The notes beneath the pieces were generated by a model. It ran no database searches and was not told the origin of the DNA. It worked only from the letters and a program-made list of their open reading frames with translations. Shown piece by piece: positions 1 to 7,267 of a stretch of DNA of 8,721 nt (its first letter is position 1; each line of letters begins with the position of its first letter). Both the position numbers and the translations under genes were made by a program. The stretch is from assembly GCA_028291845.1 (NCBI GenBank), contig JAQGNM010000111.1, positions 1-8,721 of the forward strand, in the 5' to 3' direction. This DNA is from Massilia sp. GTDB taxonomy: Bacteria > Pseudomonadota > Gammaproteobacteria > Burkholderiales > Burkholderiaceae_D.

Positions 1-86
1 GTGCAGAAATGTGCGGGGTTTTTTTTACGCCTGGGGTTTTGCGCGTGCCGCCATTACGCCGCGGATTCGCGCCATCTGCCCCAATC

Positions 87-104
87 TGAAACAGCGGTGT
101 TTCA
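87..104. repeat. Perfect 7-bp inverted repeat TGAAACA-GCGG-TGTTTCA
   Basis: The arms TGAAACA and TGTTTCA are exact reverse complements separated by four bases. The site lies about 45 bp beyond the pqqU stop codon. No T tract follows on either strand, so it is a weak candidate for an intrinsic terminator. A dyad of this size could equally be a protein-binding site serving a gene left of the window. Confidence 0.5.
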
Positions 105-109
105 TCCCT

Positions 110-137
110 GGCGCAGAGATCGACAAGTATCTGCGCC
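110..137 (-). terminator. Inverted repeat just after the pqqU stop
   Basis: The arms GGCGCAGA (110-117) and TCTGCGCC (130-137) are exact reverse complements with a 12-base spacer. The hairpin starts 9 bases past the stop codon on the minus strand, where an mRNA 3'-end structure would be expected. There is no U tract, so it may stabilise the 3' end or assist termination and is not a classic rho-independent terminator. Confidence 0.4.
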
Positions 138-146
138 GGCCGGTTC

Positions 147-2315
147 TTAAAACGCGTATGCGACGGTAATTCCCGCCATCCAGTTGCGGCCGGGCGCCGC
201 CTCGTAAAACCGTTTATTGGTGTCGCCGACGATCAGCGAGCCGACGTACTGGCGGTCCAGCAGATTGTTCACCCTGATGAACTCCTTGAAGCGCCACCGG
301 CCCAGCTCCTGGCCAGCATTGAAGCGCGCATTGAGGATGGCGTAGCCGGGCGCCGGGATTTCGGCGTTGGCGTCTTCCGCATACGCCTTGGTGCTGGCGA
401 TGCCTTCGAGGGCGGCGCCGAAGCGGCCGGCGCCATCCTTCCACGCCAGCTCGGCAAAGCCGTTCGCATTCGGCACGCCGGGTAGGCGGCTGCCTTCGAG
501 CACCGTGCCAAAACCCTGGTCATAAACGGCGCGCAGGGCGGTCAGCGCGACGCGCGTACTGAAACCGGCGCCCAGATTGGCGTCGACCGATACTTCGGCG
601 CCCTGGCGCAAGGTCTTGCTGGCGTTCTTGTAGCTGGTGCGCCCGCCGGTGGCGCTGTCGACCACCAGTTCGTCGCTGGTGCGCACCTGGAACAGCGCGG
701 CATTGATGCGGGTGCTGCCTGCCACCATGGCCTTGGCGCCCACTTCGACATGGGTGCTCTGGGCCGCCTTCAGGCCGTAATTGAAGCCGCCTGCGGTCCC
801 CGAATAAAACAATTCGTTGAGGGTCGGCGTTTCGAAACCGCGCGCGGCGCTGACGTAGACATTCAGGTTCGGGTCGATTTTATACAGCGCCCCTAGCACC
901 GGCGTGGTGTGGCTGTAGCTGACCGCGCCGCTGTCATTGCCGTTGGCGAGAAAATGGTCGTCCACCTCGACCTTCAGGCGGGTGTGGCGCAGGCCGCCGG
1001 TCAGCACCCAGGAGCCGCTTTTCCACTCGGTTTGCGCGTACGGATCGACGCTCGAGAGCACATCCTGCTCGGCGCGGCGCTGCGCGCCCCGAACGCCGAA
1101 CTGATTGCCGATAAAATTTTCATAGCCGCTGCGATCGTCGCTCGAGTGGCCGTAATCGATACCCACCGTGGTGGTGAGCTTGCCGCCGGCCAGCGGACGC
1201 ACGAAGGCGTAATTGATATCGGCGCCGTAGAAGTCGCGGTCGAAGTCGACCACGCCGCCCGAGTGCGTCGGCGGCGCCTGGAAGGCCCTTGAAAACGCCT
1301 GGTACTGGACCACTTGGCGGTTACCGCCATACACCATCGCGTGCAGCCGGTCGTCGCCGAATTGCTGGTCGTAAGTCACGCCGGCCTGGGTGTGGCGGAT
1401 GTCCTTGCGGGTGTTGTAGCGGTCGGCGAGGGTACGCTTGGGATTCTGCGTATCGGTGCTGTCGATCTCGCCGGCGCGCGGATCTCGCTGGTAAGTTGCC
1501 CAGGTGACGCCGAGCGGATCTTGCGTGTCGTCCTGGCGCAGCGAGTTGGCGACCAGCGTCAGTTTGCCGCCGTCGACCGGACGCATGGTCAGCTTGGCGA
1601 ACGCCTGATCGCGGGTGGCGGCGCTGTGGGCGCGGTAGCCATCGGTCTCGAAGCGCGAGGCGTCGAGCACATAGCCGACGCTGCCGACGCCGCCGCTGCT
1701 GCCACTACTTGTGGCGCCCTGGGCGCTGACATCGACCTTGCTGGTGCCGTAGCTGCCGGCGCTGACGGTCGACTCCAGGGTCGGCCGGCCCTGGCCCTCG
1801 CGCGTGATCAGTTGAATCACGCCGCCCGAGTGATTGCCGTAGATAGCGGAAAACGGCCCGCGCAGCACCTCAATGCGTTCGGCCATGTCGAGATTGAAGG
1901 CAGACGGCTGGCCCTGGCCATCAGGCATGGTGGCTGGCACGCCGTCGCTGATCAGGCGTACGCCGCGCACGCCAAAGGCGGAGCGGGCGCCGAAGCCGCG
2001 CGACGAGATCTGCAGGTCCTGTGCATAATTCTGGCGGTTCTGCGCCACCAGGCCGGGCACGGCGGCCAGGGCCTCGGAGGCGTTCACCCGCATCTGGCCT
2101 TCGCGGATGCGGGTGGCGTCGACCACGTCGATGGCGGCCGGTAAATCGAAACTGGTGTGTTCAAGGCGGCTGGCACTGATGACGACGACATCCATCGGCT
2201 GCTGCTGTTGCTGCTGTGGCAGGGGCGGTGCGGGGGCGTCGGCGGCAAAACCGGCAGCCGGGGCCAGCACGGCGAACAGGCCGGCGACGGCATTCAAACG
2301 AAACGGCGGTACCAT
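147..2315 (-). CDS. pqqU: TonB-dependent outer-membrane receptor, PqqU/YncD family (PQQ uptake)
   Basis: A 722-residue TonB-dependent transporter that probably imports pyrroloquinoline quinone (PQQ) across the outer membrane. Residues 1-24 form a signal peptide, with likely cleavage after AAGFA. A six-glutamine run (34-39) precedes a TonB-box-like stretch MDVVVISASR (41-50). The plug domain spans about 58-175 and contains PGLVAQNRQNYAQDLQ, RGFGARS, DGVPATMPDGQGQ and VLRGPFSAIYGNHSGGV; the barrel follows and ends in a terminal Phe. These plug motifs, and barrel motifs RGFETPTLNEL, GGRTSYKNA and DRQYVGSLIV, match E. coli YncD as I remember it almost word for word. YncD is the PQQ receptor PqqU. 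I chose the ATG at 2315 because it has GGAGAG four bases upstream and starts the signal peptide; a longer open frame to 2483 would cross the promoter. It is divergent from the PQQ-linked propeller gene and has its own sigma-54 promoter. A different small ligand cannot be excluded. Confidence 0.86.
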   Translation of the reverse strand: MVPPFRLNAVAGLFAVLAPAAGFAADAPAPPLPQQQQQQPMDVVVISASRLEHTSFDLPAAIDVVDATRIREGQMRVNASEALAAVPGLVAQNRQNYAQDLQISSRGFGARSAFGVRGVRLISDGVPATMPDGQGQPSAFNLDMAERIEVLRGPFSAIYGNHSGGVIQLITREGQGRPTLESTVSAGSYGTSKVDVSAQGATSSGSSGGVGSVGYVLDASRFETDGYRAHSAATRDQAFAKLTMRPVDGGKLTLVANSLRQDDTQDPLGVTWATYQRDPRAGEIDSTDTQNPKRTLADRYNTRKDIRHTQAGVTYDQQFGDDRLHAMVYGGNRQVVQYQAFSRAFQAPPTHSGGVVDFDRDFYGADINYAFVRPLAGGKLTTTVGIDYGHSSDDRSGYENFIGNQFGVRGAQRRAEQDVLSSVDPYAQTEWKSGSWVLTGGLRHTRLKVEVDDHFLANGNDSGAVSYSHTTPVLGALYKIDPNLNVYVSAARGFETPTLNELFYSGTAGGFNYGLKAAQSTHVEVGAKAMVAGSTRINAALFQVRTSDELVVDSATGGRTSYKNASKTLRQGAEVSVDANLGAGFSTRVALTALRAVYDQGFGTVLEGSRLPGVPNANGFAELAWKDGAGRFGAALEGIASTKAYAEDANAEIPAPGYAILNARFNAGQELGRWRFKEFIRVNNLLDRQYVGSLIVGDTNKRFYEAAPGRNWMAGITVAYAF

Positions 2316-2351
2316 GTATCTCTCCAAAGTGAAGCAATGATTTAATCGATA

Positions 2352-2367
2352 AGCAATATACCTGCCA
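2352..2367 (-). promoter_or_regulatory. Sigma-54 promoter of pqqU
   Basis: Read on the minus strand the site is TGGCAGG-TATA-TTGCT. It matches the sigma-54 consensus TGGCACG-N4-TTGCW except at one base, with exactly ten bases between the -24 GG and the -12 GC. The predicted transcript start is near 2341, giving a leader of about 26 bases before the ATG at 2315. Such promoters need an enhancer-binding ATPase; none is encoded in the window. Confidence 0.8.
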
Positions 2368-2391
2368 TGCCCCATGCTGCGCCGCACACTT

Positions 2392-2406
2392 GGCGACCGG
2401 GTCGCC
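2392..2406. promoter_or_regulatory. Palindrome between the two divergent sigma-54 promoters
   Basis: GGCGACC and GGTCGCC are exact reverse complements around a single G at 2399. The dyad sits between the back-to-back -24 elements, which are about 50 bp apart. It could be an operator that affects both promoters. It is closer to the promoters than most enhancer sites for sigma-54 activators, and in such GC-rich DNA a 7-bp dyad can occur by chance. Confidence 0.35.
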
Positions 2407-2417
2407 GCTCCCGTGGG

Positions 2418-2433
2418 TGGCACGGCCTTTGCA
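2418..2433 (+). promoter_or_regulatory. Sigma-54 promoter of the beta-propeller gene
   Basis: TGGCACG-GCCT-TTGCA is a full match to the sigma-54 core TGGCACG-N4-TTGCW with GG-N10-GC spacing. The predicted start is near 2444, giving a leader of about 44 bases to the TTG start at 2488. It points away from the pqqU promoter. Confidence 0.88.
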
Positions 2434-2487
2434 GCGAATGACGCAGGCGCGCGCACCCGCACGTGCGAATTTACCGAGGTCACTATC

Positions 2488-3432
2488 TTGAAAAAGCTGA
2501 TTCTGTTTGCCTTGCTTGGCGTGGCCGCCGCGGCCGGCGCCGCGCCCTTCGCTTACGTTCCCAATGAAAAGTCCGGCACCGTCAGCGTCATCGACACCGC
2601 CACCGACACCGTCGTGCGCGACATCGCCGCCGGAAAGCGTCCGCGCGGCATCGCCGTGGCTCGCGGCGGCAGCAAGCTGTTCGTCACCGATGCTGGCGCC
2701 AACGTCCTGCTGATGCTGCCCACCGGCGCCGGGCAGCGCGCGGCTGCGCCGCCCAGTATCGCGCTGGGCAAGTCGCCGGAAGGCGTCAGCATCTCCGCCG
2801 ACGGCCGCCTGATCGCCGTCGCTGTCGAGGAAAACAACAGCGTCACCTTGATCGACGCCGCCAACGGCGCGCAGCTGGCCGACATCAAGGTGCAGGGCAA
2901 AAATCCCGAGCATGCCGTGTTCAGCCCCGACGGCCGCTGGCTGCTGGTATCGGCGGAAGAGGCCGAGCAAGTCGACCTCATCGACGTCGCCGCCCGCCGC
3001 CAGGTCGGCAGCATCGCCGTCGGCCGGCGTCCGCGCGGGATCGGTTTTACGCCGGATTCGTCGCGCGCGTATGTCGCGGCCGAACTGGTCAACACCGTGT
3101 ATGCGATCGACCTTGCCAGCCGAAAAGTGATCGCCACCATACCTGCCGGCAAAAACGCCAACGGCATCGCCATGGCGCCCGATGGCAAGCAGGTATGGGT
3201 ATCAAACGGCGCCGACGGCACCGTCATGCGGATCGACACGGCAAGAAATGTCGTCACAGCTACCGTGCCGGTCGGCAAGCGCCCATGGAATATGGCGATC
3301 ACGCCGGACGGCAAGAAGTTGTATGTCGCCAACGGCCGCTCCAACAGCGTGTCCGTCATCGACACTGCCGCTGCAACAAAGCTGAGCGATATCGCAGTGG
3401 GCGAATTGCCCTGGGGGGTGGTCATCGATTGA
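2488..3432 (+). CDS. Secreted YVTN beta-propeller protein, PQQ-dependent catabolism-associated type
   Basis: A 314-residue periplasmic protein made almost entirely of YVTN-type beta-propeller repeats. After a short signal peptide (MKKLILFALLGVAAAAGAA, about residues 1-19) come seven repeats of roughly 42 residues. Each has the pattern 'YVxN..sgTVSVIDtat..vv..I.vG..PrGIa.tpDGk', with blades starting near 22, 65, 108, 151, 193, 236 and 278. Length and repeat pattern fit the family annotated as PQQ-dependent catabolism-associated beta-propeller (TIGR03866, from memory), which is found beside PQQ alcohol dehydrogenase genes; its exact role is not known. It lacks the tryptophan-docking motifs of a PQQ dehydrogenase, so it is not the enzyme. 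The start is a TTG at 2488: CGAGG lies eight bases upstream and the signal peptide begins there. An upstream in-frame start at 2374 would run through the sigma-54 promoter. Confidence 0.85.
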   Translation: MKKLILFALLGVAAAAGAAPFAYVPNEKSGTVSVIDTATDTVVRDIAAGKRPRGIAVARGGSKLFVTDAGANVLLMLPTGAGQRAAAPPSIALGKSPEGVSISADGRLIAVAVEENNSVTLIDAANGAQLADIKVQGKNPEHAVFSPDGRWLLVSAEEAEQVDLIDVAARRQVGSIAVGRRPRGIGFTPDSSRAYVAAELVNTVYAIDLASRKVIATIPAGKNANGIAMAPDGKQVWVSNGADGTVMRIDTARNVVTATVPVGKRPWNMAITPDGKKLYVANGRSNSVSVIDTAAATKLSDIAVGELPWGVVID

Positions 3433-3440
3433 ACGAAATC

Positions 3441-3473
3441 GTGACACCTGTTCCATTCTGGATCAGGTGTCAC
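3441..3473. promoter_or_regulatory. Long near-perfect dyad upstream of the aldehyde dehydrogenase promoter
   Basis: The outer arms GTGACACCTG (3441-3450) and CAGGTGTCAC (3464-3473) pair perfectly. Inside them, after one T/T mismatch, TCCA and TGGA pair around a three-base loop. It starts eight bases after the propeller stop codon and is centred about 77 bp before the predicted dehydrogenase transcript start. No T tract follows, so a binding site for the sigma-54 activator or another regulator is as likely as an mRNA 3'-end hairpin. Confidence 0.6.
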
Positions 3474-3507
3474 TGCCCCACGCTTCATTTGTGCCCTTGA
3501 AGCGAGC

Positions 3508-3523
3508 TGGCACGTTGTTTGCG
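3508..3523 (+). promoter_or_regulatory. Sigma-54 promoter of the aldehyde dehydrogenase-DUF779 operon
   Basis: TGGCACG-TTGT-TTGCG matches the sigma-54 core at every position except the last weak base, with exact GG-N10-GC spacing. The preceding base is C, giving the preferred YTGGCACG. The predicted start is near 3534, leaving a leader of about 58 bases before the ATG at 3592. Confidence 0.86.
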
Positions 3524-3591
3524 GTTACCTTGGTGTGACCACCACGCCGTCGTGCAAGACGGGACCCGTAACAACCACACCAGAGGACGAC

Positions 3592-5112
<1,521 letters not shown>

Positions 5113-5122
5113 GAGTTTGTTG

Positions 5123-5527
5123 ATGAATCAAGCGCTCGAGCGTGTAGTCGCCACCAGCGCCGCCCTGCAGATGATCGAAGAGCTGCGCGCCAGGCACGGT
5201 CCGCTGATGTTCTTCCAGTCGGGCGGCTGCTGCGACGGCAGCGCGCCGATGTGCTTTCCGGCTGGCGAGTTCGCCCTGAGCGATACCGACGTTCGCCTCG
5301 GCACGCTGGCGGGCGCGCCGTTCTACATGGGGCAGGAGCAGTTCGCGTATTGGGAGCACACGCAACTGATCATCGATGTGGTTGCCGGCAACGGCGGCAT
5401 GTTCTCGCTGGACAATGGCACGGGCCGGCGCTTTCTGACCCGTTCCCGCTTGTTCTCCGACGAAGAGTTTCATCAGCTGTCGAAGGCGATGCCGGCAAGG
5501 AGTGTAGCGGACAGCGCCGCACCATGA
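5123..5527 (+). CDS. DUF779 family protein, aldehyde dehydrogenase partner
   Basis: A 134-residue soluble protein of the DUF779 family, whose members very often sit directly beside an aldehyde dehydrogenase gene. Its biochemical role is not established. The characteristic cysteine-rich motif SGGCCDGSAPMC (33-44) gives Cys36, Cys37 and Cys44, which suggests metal binding or thiol chemistry. YWEHTQLIIDVVAG (76-89) and GRRFLTRSRLFSDEE (101-115) are other family-like stretches. The gene begins ten bases after the dehydrogenase stop, and its ribosome site AGGAG (5111-5115) overlaps that stop codon, so the two are surely cotranscribed and may be translationally coupled. Two in-frame TTG codons precede the ATG, but the ATG at 5123 has the proper spacing. 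The last 15 or so residues look unconserved. Confidence 0.88.
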   Translation: MNQALERVVATSAALQMIEELRARHGPLMFFQSGGCCDGSAPMCFPAGEFALSDTDVRLGTLAGAPFYMGQEQFAYWEHTQLIIDVVAGNGGMFSLDNGTGRRFLTRSRLFSDEEFHQLSKAMPARSVADSAAP

Positions 5528-5585
5528 TGCCCGCAACACTCCGAGGATTTCGTTCCTGATCTGCTCGCGCGGTTGATTGTCTCCT

Positions 5586-5649
5586 CGGCGCGAATGGAAC
5601 GAATTTAATGGCGGCCTCGGCCGCCATTTTTTTCGTTCGATTCGCGCCG
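5586..5649. repeat. 64-bp inverted repeat surrounding the terminator
   Basis: Each 31-base arm begins at its outer end with CGGCGCGAAT or its complement and converges on a CTCG tetraloop at 5616-5619 that closes the terminator stem. Only four positions per arm fail to pair: one G/G-type mismatch at the tenth base and a TTT/TTT bubble at 5604-5606 against 5629-5631. The right arm runs into the first tandem unit. Confidence 0.75.
5607..5633 (+). terminator. Rho-independent terminator after DUF779
   Basis: A nine-base-pair stem AATGGCGGC/GCCGCCATT closes a CTCG tetraloop and is followed directly by T residues (seven T in a row at 5627-5633). It lies 79 bases past the DUF779 stop and should end the dehydrogenase operon transcript. 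The stem is the core of the longer inverted repeat. Confidence 0.88.
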
Positions 5650-5794
5650 GCTTTTGTGTTGGATTTTCGTCTTTTGTGTTGGATTTTCGTCTTTTGTGTT
5701 GGATTTTCGTCTGTTCTTGTGTTGGATTTTCGCCTGTTCTTGTGTTCCATTCTCGCCGGTTCTTGTTTTCAACTCGCGCCGGGTCTTGTATTTG
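5640..5794. repeat. Degenerate tandem array of seven 20/23-bp units
   Basis: Units start at 5640, 5663, 5683, 5703, 5726, 5749 and 5772. Units 2 and 3 are identical 20-mers, ATTTTCGTCTTTTGTGTTGG. The others are 23 bases and carry three extra bases in the middle; units 6 and 7 have diverged most. The plus strand is rich in T and G and poor in A. Both unit lengths leave remainder two on division by three, so the reading frame shifts at each unit and the array is not a coding repeat. Function unknown. Confidence 0.9.
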
Positions 5795-5812
5795 ATTCAC
5801 ATCACGTCCGGC

Positions 5813-5840
5813 GATAAATAAACCGTTTATTCGATTTATC
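5813..5840. promoter_or_regulatory. AT-rich nested dyad upstream of the porin promoter
   Basis: The inner dyad AATAAAC-C-GTTTATT (5817-5831) is perfect. The outer arms GATAAAT (5813-5819) and ATTTATC (5834-5840) are also exact reverse complements and share the same stretch. It lies about 150 bp before the predicted porin transcript start, a usual distance for an activator or a DNA-bending protein site. Its low GC against the surrounding DNA is conspicuous. No known regulator is recognised. Confidence 0.5.
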
Positions 5841-5957
5841 ACAAAACCGACCGCGTTCGTAGCGAAAACGATCCAAAACTGAACAGCATTGACCTCAGCT
5901 GATCCGTTCCGCCACAAGGTGCGGAAGCCGCCACGGGCATTTCCTCGTTTTTTGGAC

Positions 5958-5973
5958 GGGCACGCTATTTGCC
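5958..5973 (+). promoter_or_regulatory. Sigma-54 promoter of the porin gene
   Basis: GGGCACG-CTAT-TTGCC keeps the invariant GG-N10-GC of sigma-54 promoters and differs from TGGCACG-N4-TTGCW at the first and last bases. The predicted start is near 5984, giving a leader of about 48 bases to the ATG at 6032. It is the weakest match of the four such sites in the window, but position and orientation are right. Confidence 0.7.
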
Positions 5974-6031
5974 ACTCATGAGATGCATCGTCGTGATGTA
6001 TCAACCAATAAAACACAACGAGGAGAGAGCA

Positions 6032-7186
6032 ATGAGCAAATATATTCTGGCCGGCGTGCTGGCCGCGCTGGGGGCATCGAGCGCGCAGGCCGTCGACATC
6101 AAGGCGGGGGACTGGACTGTGTCGGTCGGCGGCATCGTCAACGCATACTATACGACCGTGTCATGCTCGGGCGACGCCATCGGTGGCCTGGCACTGGGAG
6201 CGCAAACGCTCGGCTGCGGCGGTGAAGGCGACCGCACCACCATCGGCAACGGCCTGTTGCCGAACGCGCTGATTGCATCGGCCTCGACCAGCAATGGCGG
6301 CTACGACGTCAAGGCCCTGGTCGGCATCTACAACTCGACCGCCACCGACAGCGCCATCGGCCAGAACAGCGTGGTCGATGTGCGGCAGGCATATTTCACC
6401 TTCGGAAATGCCGGCATCGGCACCATCAAACTGGGGCGAGATTACGGCATTTTCGGCCTCAACGCCATTCTCGGCGACATGACCTTGATGGGCGCCGGCG
6501 CCCCGGTGCAGGCGACCCAGCGCGGGCGGGTTACGCTTGGCCACATCGGCGCGGGCTACACCTGGCCGGGCAATTATGGCCAGATCAGCTACAGCCTGCC
6601 CAAGACGTCATCGGGCATCGGTTTCGACATCGGCCTGATGAGTCCGGTGTTTGACACGCCAATCGTGGCCGGCGCCCGTTACAGAAGCAAGTCCAGTCCA
6701 CAATTGCAAGCGCAGGTGTCGATGAGCGGCGAAAATTATAAAGCCTGGCTGAGCGGCAAGGCGCAAAGATTCGAATCGGCCACCCCGGGCCTGGGCGATG
6801 TGACCATGCGCGGCATCGAAGTGGGCGCCTCCTACACCATGGGCCAGATCGGCCTGCTCGGCAATGTCCAAGCCGGCAAGGCGCTCGGCATCCTGTCGGA
6901 CGCCGATCAGGGCGACACCAAGACGAAAAATTATTTTGTGCAGGGCACCTATAAAACCTCCGACAAGCTCAAGCTCGGCATCAGCTACGGCCTGAGCAAG
7001 AACGATGACGATACCGCCGGCGCGGCAGGCTTGAAGTCGAATGCCAATCTCACCGTGGGCGCCTATTACTCGCTCAACACCCTCATTACGCTGGTGGGCG
7101 AGGTGGGCCAGACCCGCTCCAAGGCGTTCAACGGGCAGAAGGCGCACATGAATGGCGTGGCGCTCGGGGGGATCATTTTCTTTTGA
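6032..7186 (+). CDS. Outer-membrane general porin (Gram-negative porin family)
   Basis: A 384-residue porin that should form a passive diffusion channel, probably a 16-stranded trimeric barrel as in other betaproteobacterial porins. Residues 1-20 are a signal peptide ending SSAQA, with the mature start VDIKAGDWTVSVGGIVNAYY. The internal stretch TFGNAGIGTIKLGRDYGIFG (about 132-151) resembles the porin strand leading to constriction loop L3. The C-terminus ends GGIIFF with a terminal aromatic residue, the signal for barrel assembly. Cys45 and Cys62 in an early loop could form a disulfide. AGGAGAG lies four bases before the ATG at 6032; an in-frame start at 5969 would lie within the sigma-54 promoter. 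The shared promoter type suggests a role in uptake of the alcohol or another substrate of the neighbouring pathway, but selectivity cannot be read from sequence. Confidence 0.88.
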   Translation: MSKYILAGVLAALGASSAQAVDIKAGDWTVSVGGIVNAYYTTVSCSGDAIGGLALGAQTLGCGGEGDRTTIGNGLLPNALIASASTSNGGYDVKALVGIYNSTATDSAIGQNSVVDVRQAYFTFGNAGIGTIKLGRDYGIFGLNAILGDMTLMGAGAPVQATQRGRVTLGHIGAGYTWPGNYGQISYSLPKTSSGIGFDIGLMSPVFDTPIVAGARYRSKSSPQLQAQVSMSGENYKAWLSGKAQRFESATPGLGDVTMRGIEVGASYTMGQIGLLGNVQAGKALGILSDADQGDTKTKNYFVQGTYKTSDKLKLGISYGLSKNDDDTAGAAGLKSNANLTVGAYYSLNTLITLVGEVGQTRSKAFNGQKAHMNGVALGGIIFF

Positions 7187-7267
7187 GGCGGGTCGGCGTG
7201 CGTGATGAGGAGTGACCGTGCGCCCAGCGATCGGCGTCGCCTTGCGCTTGCCCGCCCGTGTAATGGA

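Larger units (their letters stand above)
1..146. other. Non-coding 3' flank of pqqU
   Basis: No convincing gene is visible in this edge segment, which lies downstream of the minus-strand receptor gene. It holds two inverted repeats (87-104 and 110-137, listed separately) and a run of eight T on the plus strand at 20-27. The T run could be the tail of a terminator for a plus-strand gene left of the window, because GTGCGGGG sits directly in front of it, but the other stem arm would lie outside the window. Confidence 0.5.
5528..6031. other. 504-bp intergenic region: terminator, inverted repeat, tandem array, dyad, promoter
   Basis: No gene is supported here. The region holds in order an intrinsic terminator nested in a larger inverted repeat (5586-5649), seven degenerate tandem units (5640-5794), an AT-rich nested dyad (5813-5840) and the sigma-54 promoter of the porin (5958-5973). 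Open frames crossing the array exist on both strands, but they consist mainly of the repeat itself and lack family resemblance. Confidence 0.7.

Noticed and set aside
20..27. T8 tract as a terminator at the left edge
   Set aside because: Only one possible stem arm is visible; the partner would lie outside the window, so it cannot be supported.
2316..2483. N-terminal extension of the receptor to 2483
   Set aside because: The extra 56 residues would be encoded across the sigma-54 promoter and would precede the signal peptide; the ATG at 2315 has a good ribosome site.
2488..3432. PQQ-dependent alcohol dehydrogenase
   Set aside because: The protein is half the needed length and has YVTN repeats, not the PQQ-enzyme tryptophan-docking motifs or a calcium/PQQ site. 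The dehydrogenase itself is not in this window.
5640..5794. CRISPR array
   Set aside because: The units are contiguous with no spacers, diverge steadily, and no cas gene is present.
5577..5817. Small plus-strand open frames over the terminator and array
   Set aside because: They are translations of the terminator hairpin and the T/G-rich repeat, with Phe/Val/Cys-rich sequence only, and they begin before an intrinsic terminator.
7187..7267. Bidirectional terminator between porin and MocR gene
   Set aside because: GC-rich segments can pair loosely, but there is no compact stem with a T tract on either strand.
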